Of a DNA stretch of 64,000 nt, positions 47,478 to 56,335 are shown in pieces. The stretch's first letter is position 1. The number at the start of each line of letters is the position of its first letter. Below the pieces are notes generated by a model. The model did no database searches. It was not told the origin of the DNA and saw only the letters and a list, made by a program, of their open reading frames with translations. The translations under genes were made by a program, and so were the position numbers. Source of the stretch: Pseudomonadota bacterium (GTDB taxonomy: Bacteria; Pseudomonadota; Gammaproteobacteria; Burkholderiales; Burkholderiaceae_C); the NCBI GenBank assembly GCA_018240325.1, contig JAFEFZ010000241.1, positions 1 through 64,000 of the forward strand, written 5' to 3'.

Positions 47478-47987
47478 TCAGCCGATCTTGGACAGGATCG
47501 CGTCCCACTTGCCCTGGGTCTTCAGGATCATCTCGGCGGCCTCGCGCACCGCGCCGTGGCCGCCGCGCGCAGTGGTCACGTAGGCGGCGGCGTCGCGCAC
47601 CTCGGCCACCGCATCGGCCACCGCGATCGGCAGCCCCACGCGCTTCATCATCGCGAGGTCGACCAGGTCGTCGCCGACGTAGGCCACCTGGGCGTCGCTG
47701 ATGCCCATCTCGGCGAGCATCTGCTCGTAGGGCTCGGTCTTCTTGCGGATGCCCTCGTGGAAGCGCTTGATCTTCAGCTCCTCGGCGCGGTGGCGCACCG
47801 AGCCCGACTTCTTCGAGGTGATGATCGCCACGTCGATGCCGCACATCTGCAGCGCGACCACGCCGAAGCCGTCCTTGATGTCGAAGTTGCGCTGCTCGAC
47901 GCTGTTGTCGTCGATCACGATCCGGCCGTCGGTCATCACGCCGTCGACGTCCAGGATCACCAGCTTCACGCCCTTGGCCTTGTCCAT
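47478..47987 (-). CDS. ppcD: Phenylphosphate carboxylase delta subunit, HAD phosphatase
   Basis: The 169-residue HAD-superfamily protein starts at the ATG at 47987 after AGGAG. It has the nucleophile motif ILDVDGVMTDG (D13, D15), TSKKSG and YVGDDLVDLAM, resembling KdsC. In Thauera the 18-kDa PpcD is a phosphatase that makes the carboxylation irreversible. The small size and lack of a cap domain fit. Confidence 0.87.
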   Translation of the reverse strand: MDKAKGVKLVILDVDGVMTDGRIVIDDNSVEQRNFDIKDGFGVVALQMCGIDVAIITSKKSGSVRHRAEELKIKRFHEGIRKKTEPYEQMLAEMGISDAQVAYVGDDLVDLAMMKRVGLPIAVADAVAEVRDAAAYVTTARGGHGAVREAAEMILKTQGKWDAILSKIG

Positions 47988-48007
47988 GCGGATCTCCTGC
48001 TGCTGTG

Positions 48008-48556
48008 CTAGTGCGGGTACTTGACGGCCGGGCCTTCGAGCGCCGCGCCAATCGCACGGCTGTGCCCGCCCCAGCGCACCACCGGCTTGCCGCCGTCGCG
48101 CACGCCGTGGCCGGTGACCAGGCCGAGGAACAGGTCGTGGTCGCCGCAGGCGGCCACCTTGAGCACGCGGCACTCGTAGCTCGCCGCCGCGCCGGCCACG
48201 CGCGGGCTGTCGATCGACGTCGACGGCTCGAACTTCAGCGCCAGCTTCTCGAGCTTCTTCGGGTCGTCGCCCTTGATCGAGCCGGCCAGCAGCGCCTGCG
48301 GGTTCTGCGCTTCGTCGACGACGTTGAGCGTGAACTGCCGGCCCTCGTTGACCAGCCGGTGGGTACGCATGCCCGGGCGCAGGTAGACGGCCACGATCAC
48401 CGGGTCGTAGGACACCCACATCGCCGTCACCGCGGCCACGTCGGTGGCGTCGCCGACGCGCGCGCACAGCAGCGCCTCGGGGCACGGCAGGCTCGACAGC
48501 AGCTTGCCCAGTTCGGCGTGCCGGGCACGCCGCGCGTCTTCACTCTTGGCGGTCAT
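48008..48556 (-). CDS. Flavin reductase-like domain protein
   Basis: The 182-residue flavin-reductase-fold protein has CPEALLCARVGDATDVAAV, GMRTHRLVNEGRQFTLNVVDE and CGDHDLFLGLVTGHG. It lies between ppcB and ppcD, an extra gene relative to the simplest ppc order. It could supply FMNH2 to UbiX, or load and maintain the flavin of the UbiD subunits. The role is inferred from position. Confidence 0.78.
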   Translation of the reverse strand: MTAKSEDARRARHAELGKLLSSLPCPEALLCARVGDATDVAAVTAMWVSYDPVIVAVYLRPGMRTHRLVNEGRQFTLNVVDEAQNPQALLAGSIKGDDPKKLEKLALKFEPSTSIDSPRVAGAAASYECRVLKVAACGDHDLFLGLVTGHGVRDGGKPVVRWGGHSRAIGAALEGPAVKYPH

Positions 48557-48569
48557 CGCGAGCCTCCCG

Positions 48570-49988
48570 TCAGTCGAGGCCGAACTCGGCCCAGCGCCCG
48601 CGGATGCGGGCCACCGTCTCGTCGTCCAGGCGCGACTCGACGGGTTTCTGCTTCCACTCGTAGGGGATGCACGCGTCCATCAGGATGCGCGAGGTGGTCA
48701 GCTTGTCGCCCGCCGGGTCGAGCGCCGGGTCGAGCGGCGTCGAGCGGCCGCGCTTGATCAGCTCGGTGCCGCGCATCGGGTCGTAGCGGCACGACAGCGC
48801 CCACACCACGCGCTGCAGGTCGTCGGCAGCGATGTCCTCGTCGACCGTGATCACGCCCTTGATGCCATAGCTGCCGGTGTTGCTGCCGATCACCGCGTCG
48901 GCGACCTGGCGCGAGTGCCCCGGATACGCCTGCTTGACCGACACCACCGCCCAGAAGCGCCCGGCCGATTCGGGCAGCACGCACACCGTCTGGATGCCGG
49001 GGATCTTCATCTTCTCGAGCTCGGTCCACAGCGTCGCGGTGCGCGTGAAGGCCAGCAGCATGTGCACGTCGGTCACCGGCCGGCCCTGGCCGGTGGCCCA
49101 CAGCACCGGGTTGTTGCGGTGCAGGATCTGCTTGACCTCGAGCGCCGGCTTCGGGATCGGCTTGTGCAGCTCGTCGGTGTAGTAGCCGGTGTACTCGGCA
49201 AAGGGGCCCTCGGGGCGGAAGGCGGTCGGGTCGATCTCGCCCTCGAGCACGATCTCGGCGCCGGCGGGCACCGGCAGCCCGGTCAGCGGCGCCATCAGGT
49301 ACTCGGCCTGCTGGCCGCGCACGGTGCCGGTGATGTCGAAGTCGCTCGCGCCCTTGTGCATCAGCGTGCCGGCCATGAACAGCAGCGGGTCGCAGCCGAT
49401 CACCGCGGCGGCGGGCATCTTCTTGCCCATCTTGGCGTACTTCTTCATGATGCGCTCGCCGCGCTTGCCCGGCAGGATCTGCACGCCGCAGGTCTTGTTG
49501 TCGAGCATCTGCATGCGATAGGTGCCGAGGTTGGTCTCGCCGGTCTCGGGATCCTTGAGCACCACGAACACCGTGGTGCCGATGTAGCGGCCGCCGTCCA
49601 GCGGGAAGAAGCGCGGCACCGGGAACATGCTCAGGTCGACCTTGTCGCCGGCGATCACGTTCTCGAGCACCGGGCCGTCCTTGACCTCGCGCGCCTTGAT
49701 CAGGCCCTCGGCGCTGATGCTCTTCTTCATCCACGCCTGCGCCGATTCGCACAGCGTGTTGCCGTGCGGCAGGCCGAGCATGATCGCCAGCCGCTTGGTG
49801 GTGGCGAAGGCGCCGGTGAACACCGGCGTCGAATAGCCCTTGACGTTCTCGAACAGCAGCGCCGGGCCCTTGCGCTCCTCGACCAGCTTGGAGATGTGCG
49901 AGATCTCCAGGTTCCAGTCCACCGGCGCGGCGATGCGCTTGAGCTCGCCGGCCTGCGCGCACTGTTCGATGTAGCTTCTGAGGTCCAT
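48570..49988 (-). CDS. ppcB: Phenylphosphate carboxylase beta subunit (UbiD family)
   Basis: The 472-residue UbiD protein (MDLRSYIEQCAQAGELKR at the N-terminus) has the catalytic glutamate motif PEGPFAEYTGYYTDE and a YIGTTVFVVLKDPETG segment. AGGAG is nine bases before this ATG; an ATG two codons earlier (49994) is possible but sits only three bases from it. It forms the carboxylase core with PpcA and PpcC. The gene follows ppsC directly in one operon. Confidence 0.87.
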   Translation of the reverse strand: MDLRSYIEQCAQAGELKRIAAPVDWNLEISHISKLVEERKGPALLFENVKGYSTPVFTGAFATTKRLAIMLGLPHGNTLCESAQAWMKKSISAEGLIKAREVKDGPVLENVIAGDKVDLSMFPVPRFFPLDGGRYIGTTVFVVLKDPETGETNLGTYRMQMLDNKTCGVQILPGKRGERIMKKYAKMGKKMPAAAVIGCDPLLFMAGTLMHKGASDFDITGTVRGQQAEYLMAPLTGLPVPAGAEIVLEGEIDPTAFRPEGPFAEYTGYYTDELHKPIPKPALEVKQILHRNNPVLWATGQGRPVTDVHMLLAFTRTATLWTELEKMKIPGIQTVCVLPESAGRFWAVVSVKQAYPGHSRQVADAVIGSNTGSYGIKGVITVDEDIAADDLQRVVWALSCRYDPMRGTELIKRGRSTPLDPALDPAGDKLTTSRILMDACIPYEWKQKPVESRLDDETVARIRGRWAEFGLD

Positions 49989-50034
49989 CTGCATTGGCTC
50001 CTGGGGTGGGATTCGGGGGTTCGCGTTGCGCGGG

Positions 50035-50709
50035 TCAGGCGGCCTTGGCGACCGCATGCGCGTCCTGCACCGACTCGATCACGGAGTAGCCGGCGCGCTC
50101 GAGCGCGTCGGTCACCGCGGCGACGCTCGAGCCGTGGAAGCGCACGATCAGCTTCTTCAGCACCGCCGGCTGCTTGCCGTTGCCGATCGGGTAGATCGCC
50201 ACCAGCTCGGCGCCGCTGGCCTCGACGATGTCGGTCACGCGGCCGATCGTGCCCGGCACCAGCGCCATCGGCGCCAGCGTGACGCCGCAGCGCCGCTCGA
50301 AGGCGCCGAGGAAGTGCGCGGCCAGCGCGAAGACTTCGTTGGCCGAGATCAGCCCGACCACCGCGCCGCCGCTCATCACCGGAAACTGGCCGACGTTCAG
50401 CTCCTGCCCCTTCTGCAGGCAGGCTTCCATCGTGTCGTCGGCCTCGACGGTGGCGGGGTTGCGCACCATCAGGTCGCGCACCCGCAGCCGGCTGCTGAAG
50501 AACGCGTATTCGTCGGGGCTCTGCGCGCGCGCCACGTGGTGCGCGGCGCGCAGGCAGCTGGTGCGGGTCAGCAGCCCACGCAGCCGGCCGTCCTCGACCA
50601 CCGGCAGACCCTGTAGGTTGGTCTCCGACAGGATGCGGTTGGCTTCGCCCAGCAGCGTGTCGCCGGTCACCGTCACCGGCGTCGGCTTCATCCAGTTGCG
50701 CACGATCAC
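50035..50709 (-). CDS. ppsC: Phenylphosphate synthase CBS-domain subunit
   Basis: The 224-residue protein has two CBS domains (VRNWMKPTPVTVTGDTLLG, then VRDLMVRNPATVEADDTM with GQFPVMSGGAVVGLIS) and a C-terminal ACT-like part. PpsC of Thauera (24 kDa) has the same layout and stimulates phenylphosphate synthase. It may sense adenine nucleotides. It lies 24 bases after ppsB. Confidence 0.88.
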   Translation of the reverse strand: MIVRNWMKPTPVTVTGDTLLGEANRILSETNLQGLPVVEDGRLRGLLTRTSCLRAAHHVARAQSPDEYAFFSSRLRVRDLMVRNPATVEADDTMEACLQKGQELNVGQFPVMSGGAVVGLISANEVFALAAHFLGAFERRCGVTLAPMALVPGTIGRVTDIVEASGAELVAIYPIGNGKQPAVLKKLIVRFHGSSVAAVTDALERAGYSVIESVQDAHAVAKAA

Positions 50710-50733
50710 GCCTGTGTCTCCTTCAACGTGGGT

Positions 50734-51849
50734 TCAACTCACCCGCCGGCCCGACAGCAGGCCGGAGACGATGTAGTTCATCGCCGAGGTCGCTTCGGGC
50801 GCGTTCGCCGCCCTGGGCTTGGCGCTCCACACGGTCTCGGGCCGCGCCTGCAGGATGAAGATGTTGCTGCCCGAGGGCACGTCCTTGTCGACCGCCCACT
50901 CCACGTCCATCGGGCGGCCGTAGTGCTTCTCGATCTGCTTGCCCATCCACGCGAGCTCGCAGATCTCGTCGTCGATCAGCGACTGCACCGTCTGGCGCTC
51001 GAAGGGCACTTCGACCAGGTGGCTGCACTGGTTCTTCAGGTCTACCGTGTAGCAGTGCTCCTTGCGCGAGATCGTGCGCTCGGTGATGTCCAGCGTCACC
51101 TTGTTGACGACGAAGTGGTCGGGCGTGACCTCGCCCGACACCACCGACTCGCCGAAGCCGTAGTTGGAGTCGATCACGATCACCGAGCGGTCGCCGTTGG
51201 CCGGGTGCAGCGTGAACATCACGCCGGCGGTGTAGGCGTTGGCCATCTTCTGCACGCCCACGCTGATGGCGACTTCCTCGTGAGGGAAGCCCATCTTCTG
51301 CCGGTAGCCGATCGCGCGCCCGGTGTACAGGCTCGAGATGCAGCGGCGCACGTGGTGCAGCACCTCGTCGGCGCCGCGGATCCACAGGTAGGTGTCCTGC
51401 TGGCCGGCGAAGCTGGCGTCCGGCAGGTCTTCGGCGGTGGCGCTGGAGCGCACGGCCACCGGCGACGCCGGCAGCCCGCAGCGGATCGACAGCCGCCGGT
51501 AGGCCTCGGCGATCTGGTCCTCGAGCTCGATCGACATCGGCCGCGACTCGATCATCTGCCGGATCGCCGCCGACGCCTGCTCCAGCCGCACGATGTCGTC
51601 GTGCGGCAGCCCCTGCAGCAGGGCGGCGATCTCGGGCAGGATGCCCGCTTCGCTCAGGAAGCGGGTGCAGCCGTGGGTGGTGACCGCGAAGCCCGGCGGC
51701 ACCCGCACGCCCATGCGGGTGAGCTCGCCGAGCGACGCGCACTTGCCGCCGACCTCGGGCAGCGAGGACTTGTCGCAGTCCTCGAACCAGCGCACCACGG
51801 GCGCGTCGTCGTGCGACGCGCGCGGCAGCGATTGCACGGCCGCCTGCAT
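50734..51849 (-). CDS. ppsB: Phenylphosphate synthase subunit, ATP-binding half (PEP-synthase-like)
   Basis: The 371-residue protein corresponds to the N-terminal nucleotide-binding part of PEP synthase: LPEVGGKCASLGELTRMGV, VAVRSSATAEDLPDASFAG, and the C-terminal MDVEWAVDK with IFILQARPETVW. In Thauera PpsB transfers the beta-phosphoryl group of ATP to the histidine of PpsA, which then phosphorylates phenol. It starts two bases after ppsA ends. Confidence 0.9.
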   Translation of the reverse strand: MQAAVQSLPRASHDDAPVVRWFEDCDKSSLPEVGGKCASLGELTRMGVRVPPGFAVTTHGCTRFLSEAGILPEIAALLQGLPHDDIVRLEQASAAIRQMIESRPMSIELEDQIAEAYRRLSIRCGLPASPVAVRSSATAEDLPDASFAGQQDTYLWIRGADEVLHHVRRCISSLYTGRAIGYRQKMGFPHEEVAISVGVQKMANAYTAGVMFTLHPANGDRSVIVIDSNYGFGESVVSGEVTPDHFVVNKVTLDITERTISRKEHCYTVDLKNQCSHLVEVPFERQTVQSLIDDEICELAWMGKQIEKHYGRPMDVEWAVDKDVPSGSNIFILQARPETVWSAKPRAANAPEATSAMNYIVSGLLSGRRVS

Positions 51850-51851
51850 GA

Positions 51852-53687
51852 TCAGCGCGCGATGCTGACCGCGCCCGACGAGCCGTCCACCCGCAGCATC
51901 ATGCCGCTGCGGATGATCTTGGTGGCGTGGCCGGTGCCCACCACCGCCGGCATGCCGTATTCGCGGCACACGATCGCCGCGTGGCTCATCACGCCGCCGA
52001 CGTCGGTGACGCAGGCGCCGATCTTGGCGAAGGCCGGCGCCCACGACGGCGAGGTGGTCGGCGCGACCAGGATCTCGCCCTCCTGCAGCTCGCCGACCTC
52101 GGCCACCGTGCGGCACACCCGCGCCTTGCCTTCGACGATGCCGGGGCTGCCGGCGAAGCCCTTGAGCTCGGTGACCTTGTCGGGATCGCCCACTTCCTGC
52201 ACCGATGCCCAGTCGGCCAGCGACTTGTTGGTCACGCCCCAGAGCACGATCGTGAACGGCTCCTGGATGACCTCGGGCGCGACGCCGATCGCCGGCGGCG
52301 GCGCCCAGGCCTTGAACTTCTCCATCACGCCCTTGCGCCACTCGATCTCGGGCGGCCAGGTGGTGGTGCCGCGCGGCGTGACGCCGGTGGCCCAGGCGGT
52401 GACCACGTCCCACAGCGCCTGCTTGATCTCGTCGCGGCGCAGCAGCCAGACGTCCTCGACCTCCTTGATGATGCCGTGGGTCTGCAGGATCGCGGCGACC
52501 TCGCGCATCTTGTTCCAGAACACCGAGTGGAACCAGTGCTCCACGTAGAACAGGTGGTTCTCGACGTACGGGAACACCGTCTTCGCGCAGCCCAGCAGCT
52601 CGTCGAACTGCCGGCGCGCGGCCTCGTCGGTGATCAGGTCGCGGTACTCGGCGGTGATGCGGTCGCGCTCGGCGCGCACCTTCTCGGTCGGGCGCTCGAT
52701 CGACACGCCGGCGCGGATCTTGTCGATGTAGGTCTGGATGCCGTTCAGCGGCACGTTCATCTGGTCGTTCCACGAGCGGTCGTGGTGGAACCAGCCGGTG
52801 CCGGTGGACACGTTGAACCACGGCTCCTTGGCGAGGTTCAGCGCCATCAGCCATTCGCGGCCCTTGGCGTCGGCCTTCAGCCCGCCCTCGACCACGCTCC
52901 ATTCGGCGCTGGCCTTGACCAGGTCGCCCACGCCCAGCTCGATCGCCTTCGCGGCGAGCTTCTTCAGCTCCTCGTCGGGCTGGTACATGATCACGTCGAT
53001 GCCCGAGATCATCTGCGTGACGCGCTGCGCCGGGATGCTCGGGAACTGCTTCTGCACGAAGTCGAGGAAGAACACGTAGGCCGCGTAGCCGAGGTTCAGG
53101 AACTCGAAGTGGTACTGCCAGCACTTGATGCCGAGGTTGATCAGGTCGTCGTAGGCCTTCAGCAGGTGGTAGCCCTTCGATTCGCCGATCGCCTCGGTCA
53201 CGACGCTGGAATCCTCCATGTCGGGCAGCGCCGGGATCTGCAGGGCCTCGAGCTCGCGGATGGTCGCCTCCATCTTGATCTTCCACTTGGCCTCGAGCGC
53301 GTCCCAGTTCTTGTAGTAGTGGCCGGCGCGCTCCATGAAGTGCGGCACGCGCGCACCGATCTCGTCGCCGTCCTTCACCGGCACCGGCGAGATGTACACG
53401 TAGCCGTTGATCACGCGGTGGTCGACGCCGCGCACCGGCGGGACCATGAAGATGCGGTTGTTGAACTGGCTCAGCGCCAGGTACCAGGCTTCGTCCCAGA
53501 TGGTGTCGAAGGGGTACAGCGGCTCCGGGTAGTGCAGCCCGTCGTAGAACCAGAAGGTCTCGCGCTCGTACTGGTTGCGCACCGGGTCGTCGGTGACGAA
53601 CTGGTACTGGTACGGGTACATCCGCTCCCAGCCCTCGGTGCCGGGAATGGTCTGGGCTTTGACGTCGTGCGGTACCGGAAATTTCAT
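51852..53687 (-). CDS. ppsA: Phenylphosphate synthase catalytic subunit with phosphohistidine
   Basis: The ATG at 53687 has AGGAG nine bases upstream. The 611-residue protein has a long N-terminal part specific to this enzyme. Its C-terminal swivelling domain resembles the central part of PEP synthase; H569 in GGVMSHAAIVCREYGMP is the phosphorylated histidine, matching the His569 reported for Thauera. It phosphorylates phenol to phenylphosphate, the first step of anaerobic phenol degradation. It is the first gene of a minus-strand operon of twelve genes with a sigma-54 promoter 65 bases upstream. Confidence 0.92.
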   Translation of the reverse strand: MKFPVPHDVKAQTIPGTEGWERMYPYQYQFVTDDPVRNQYERETFWFYDGLHYPEPLYPFDTIWDEAWYLALSQFNNRIFMVPPVRGVDHRVINGYVYISPVPVKDGDEIGARVPHFMERAGHYYKNWDALEAKWKIKMEATIRELEALQIPALPDMEDSSVVTEAIGESKGYHLLKAYDDLINLGIKCWQYHFEFLNLGYAAYVFFLDFVQKQFPSIPAQRVTQMISGIDVIMYQPDEELKKLAAKAIELGVGDLVKASAEWSVVEGGLKADAKGREWLMALNLAKEPWFNVSTGTGWFHHDRSWNDQMNVPLNGIQTYIDKIRAGVSIERPTEKVRAERDRITAEYRDLITDEAARRQFDELLGCAKTVFPYVENHLFYVEHWFHSVFWNKMREVAAILQTHGIIKEVEDVWLLRRDEIKQALWDVVTAWATGVTPRGTTTWPPEIEWRKGVMEKFKAWAPPPAIGVAPEVIQEPFTIVLWGVTNKSLADWASVQEVGDPDKVTELKGFAGSPGIVEGKARVCRTVAEVGELQEGEILVAPTTSPSWAPAFAKIGACVTDVGGVMSHAAIVCREYGMPAVVGTGHATKIIRSGMMLRVDGSSGAVSIAR

Positions 53688-53751
53688 CGCGTGTCTCCTG
53701 CTCGTGCGGTGATGGAGCGTGGTCGGGCCCCGCGGGCCGTGGCTTGTCCTA

Positions 53752-53767
53752 TGCAGGCTTCGTGCCA
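53752..53767 (-). promoter_or_regulatory. Sigma-54 promoter (-24/-12) of ppsA
   Basis: On the minus strand the sequence is TGGCACGAAGCCTGCA, with GG and GC at the required spacing (GG at -25/-24, GC at -13/-12). The start would be near 53741, giving a leader of about 54 bases before ppsA. A sigma-54-dependent regulator is encoded divergently. Confidence 0.75.
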
Positions 53768-53906
53768 GGCCAGCCCCCGCGACGGCACCCGCCTGGGCAG
53801 GCGCGGGCCGCTGCGCGCCGGCACGCCGCGCAGGCGTGCCGCGGCGGTGCATCGGCGCTTGTCCATTTGGTGAAATCGGCGGCCCGCTCGGCCCAGCGGG
53901 CACCAA

Positions 53907-53914
53907 TTGATCAA
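53907..53914. promoter_or_regulatory. Candidate upstream activator site, TTGATCAA
   Basis: The 8-bp palindrome TTGATCAA is the half-site core of XylR/DmpR-type activator sites. It lies about 155 bp upstream of the -12 element of ppsA, within the usual range of such sites. Confidence 0.5.
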
Positions 53915-53973
53915 GCGCGGCGGCGCGGCTGCCGCGCCCCTGGCGTATTCCCCGACGCACGGCGCCGCTGACC

Positions 53974-53987
53974 TTGATTTCGTTCAA
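53974..53987. promoter_or_regulatory. Second candidate activator site, TTGA-N6-TCAA
   Basis: The inverted repeat TTGATTTCGTTCAA resembles the XylR/DmpR consensus TTGATC-N-GATCAA in part. It lies about 65 bp further upstream than the first site and about 60 bases before the regulator ATG, so it could also serve autoregulation. Confidence 0.35.
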
Positions 53988-54045
53988 CCACGCCGCGGCC
54001 GCGGTGGCGTACAAGGGTCGACTGCACTACCGAGGAGCCCGCCCG

Positions 54046-55776
54046 ATGACGCGTCTTCGAAGCGTGGCGGCAGCGGAGCCCGCCGACGACCTGCGCTCGC
54101 GCGTGCGCTTCTGCCCCGACAGCGGCCAGATCTGGCTGCACGAGAACCGCATGCTGCTGGTGCACGCCGAGGCGCAGGCGCTGCTGCGCCGCGAGCTGAT
54201 CGACAGCCTCGGCATGGAGCGCGCGCAGGGCCTGCTGATGCGCATGGGCCATGCGTCGGGCGTGCGCGACGCCGAGGCCGCGCGCAAGCGCGCACAGGAG
54301 CGGCCGGACATCGACGCCTTCATGACCGGGCCGCGGCTGCACACGCTCGAAGGCATCGTGCGCGTGCAGCCGGTGGCGCTCGAGCTCGACCGCGCCGCCG
54401 GCCGCTTCTACGGCGAGTTCCTGTGGGAGAACTCCTGGGAAGGCCAGTGGCACCGCCACTACTACGGCACGCACCACGAGCCGGTGTGCTGGACGCAGAT
54501 CGGCTACTCCTGCGGCTATGCGTCGGCGTTCATGGGCCGGCCGATCCTGTTCAAGGAGGTCGAGTGCGTCGGCATGGGCAACGCCAACTGCCGCATCATC
54601 GGCAAGCCGGTCGAGGAATGGGACGACGCCGCGCAGCACATGCGCTTCTTCACGCCCGAGTCGATCGCCGACCAGCTGTTCGAGCTGCAGACCCAGGTGG
54701 TGCAGCTGCGCTCGACGATCGGGCAGCAGGACGGCATGGGCGCCGAGATGATCGGCCAGTCGCCGGGCTACCGCGCCGCCTGCGAGCTGCTGCGCGCCGC
54801 CGCGGGCAGCCACATCAGCGTGCTGCTGCTCGGCGAGACCGGCGTCGGCAAGGAGCTGTTCGCACGCGCGCTGCACCGCATGAGCCGGCGCGCCGACAAG
54901 CCCTTCGTCGCCGTCAACTGCGCCGCGGTGCCGCACGAACTGGTCGAGGCCGAGCTGTTCGGCGTCGACAAGGGTGCGTACACCGGTGCGCTGGTGGCGC
55001 GCGCCGGGCGCTTCGAGCGCGCCGACGGCGGCACGCTGTTCCTCGACGAGGTCGGCGACCTGCCGCTGCCGGCGCAGAGCAAGCTGCTGCGCGTGCTGCA
55101 GGAAGGCGAAGTCGAACGCCTGGGCGGCACGCAGCCGCGCAAGGTGGACGTGCGCCTGGTGGCCGCGACCAACCAGAAGCTGGCCGAGGCGGTGAAGGCC
55201 GGGCGCTTCCGCTCCGACCTGTACTACCGGCTCAACGCCTACCAGATCGACATCCCGCCGCTGCGCGAGCGCAAGGAAGACATCTCGCCGCTGGCGCGCC
55301 ACTTCCTCGACAAGTACGCGGCGATCAACGGCAAGAAGCTGCGCGGCTTCACCGACCTGGCCAAGCGCGCGCTGCTCGGCTACGCGTGGCCGGGCAACGT
55401 GCGCGAGCTGCAGAACATGGTCGAGCGCGGCGTGATCCTCGCGCCCGGCGGCGCGCGCATCGAGGTGCAGCACCTGTTCCCGAGCAACGCGCAGCAGCTC
55501 CACACCGAGGGCCTGGAGATGGTCGACAGCCTCGGCGGCGGCTCCTGGGAAGCCGGCCGGGCGCTGTGCGACGCGGTGCTCAACGGCGTGATGACGCTCG
55601 ACGGCATCGAGGCGATGCTGCTCGAGGCGGCGGTGGACAAGGCGCGCGGCAACCTGTCGTCGGCGGCGCGGCTGCTCGGGCTGACGCGGCCGCAGCTGGC
55701 CTACCGGCTGAAAAGGCTGCAGGAGACCGCCCCGGGCGGGCGCGCCGACGGTGCAGCCCCGGACCCTGCGCGATGA
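54046..55776 (+). CDS. XylR/DmpR-family sigma-54 activator, phenol-responsive type
   Basis: GAGGAG lies eight bases before the ATG at 54046; a TTG 24 codons earlier is less likely. The 576-residue protein has an N-terminal XylR_N sensor, a V4R domain, a sigma-54 AAA domain (GETGVGKE near 263, GAYTGA at 310-315) and a Fis-type HTH ([22 protein letters not shown]). Sensor residues match MopR by spacing: H99 and W127 correspond to the phenol contacts H106 and W134; C148, E171, C174 and C182 correspond to the zinc site. It is expected to activate ppsA in response to phenol, like PdeR of Aromatoleum. Confidence 0.92.
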   Translation: MTRLRSVAAAEPADDLRSRVRFCPDSGQIWLHENRMLLVHAEAQALLRRELIDSLGMERAQGLLMRMGHASGVRDAEAARKRAQERPDIDAFMTGPRLHTLEGIVRVQPVALELDRAAGRFYGEFLWENSWEGQWHRHYYGTHHEPVCWTQIGYSCGYASAFMGRPILFKEVECVGMGNANCRIIGKPVEEWDDAAQHMRFFTPESIADQLFELQTQVVQLRSTIGQQDGMGAEMIGQSPGYRAACELLRAAAGSHISVLLLGETGVGKELFARALHRMSRRADKPFVAVNCAAVPHELVEAELFGVDKGAYTGALVARAGRFERADGGTLFLDEVGDLPLPAQSKLLRVLQEGEVERLGGTQPRKVDVRLVAATNQKLAEAVKAGRFRSDLYYRLNAYQIDIPPLRERKEDISPLARHFLDKYAAINGKKLRGFTDLAKRALLGYAWPGNVRELQNMVERGVILAPGGARIEVQHLFPSNAQQLHTEGLEMVDSLGGGSWEAGRALCDAVLNGVMTLDGIEAMLLEAAVDKARGNLSSAARLLGLTRPQLAYRLKRLQETAPGGRADGAAPDPAR

Positions 55777-55834
55777 CGAACCCGCAAGGCCGCGCCAGGC
55801 CGAATGCCGCCGGGCAAGGCCCGACGCATCCGCC

Positions 55835-56302
55835 GTGAGCGCGGATCTGCGCGCGCGGGTCGAGCAGCTGCTGCAGACCCACCACGTGATGACGCTGGCC
55901 ACCCACGACGGCCAGGCGCCGTGGGCGGCGGCCGTGTTCTACGCGCCCGACGGGCTCGACCTGCTGTTCCTGTCCAAATCGAGCACCCGGCACGCGCGCG
56001 GCCTGACGCACGACGCGCGCTGCGCCGTCACGATCCAGCGCGACTACCGCGATTGGCCGCAGATCACCGGCATCCAGGCCGAAGGCCGCTGCACCGAGCT
56101 GCACGGCGCCGAACGCGACCGCGCGCGCGCCGTCTACGCGCAGCGCTTTCCGCTGGTCGGCCCGGCGGGCGGTGCGCCGGCGAAGATCGCGCAGGCGCTG
56201 GCGCGGGTCGGCTGGTACCGCTTCCGGCCGCAGCGGCTGTACCTGATCGACAACGCGCTCGGCTTCGGCCACCGCGACGAGCTCGATTGCACCGCCGGGT
56301 AG
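55835..56302 (+). CDS. Pyridoxamine-5'-phosphate-oxidase-like flavin protein
   Basis: From the GTG at 55835 the 155-residue product has the PPOX/HugZ-like split barrel: HHVMTLATHDGQAPWAAAVFYAP, LLFLSKSSTRHARGL and VGWYRFRPQRLYLIDNALGFG. A longer frame from 55751 overlaps the regulator gene and is less likely. It lies 58 bases after the regulator and may share its transcript. Flavin or heme binding is typical; the role here is unknown. Confidence 0.72.
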   Translation: MSADLRARVEQLLQTHHVMTLATHDGQAPWAAAVFYAPDGLDLLFLSKSSTRHARGLTHDARCAVTIQRDYRDWPQITGIQAEGRCTELHGAERDRARAVYAQRFPLVGPAGGAPAKIAQALARVGWYRFRPQRLYLIDNALGFGHRDELDCTAG

Positions 56303-56335
56303 TGCCGGCCGCGCGCCGCGGCCGACACCGCCCGC

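Larger units (their letters stand above)
53688..54045. other. Divergent regulatory region between ppsA and the phenol regulator
   Basis: No gene was found. The region holds a sigma-54 promoter for ppsA, two candidate upstream activator sites and a 9-bp-stem palindrome (CGGCACGCC at 53819-53827 and GGCGTGCCG at 53833-53841) between promoter and activator sites. Confidence 0.65.

Noticed and set aside
44266..47583. Open frame of about 1100 codons on the plus strand
   Set aside because: It is antisense to ubiX, the UbiD genes and ppcC, with no motif.
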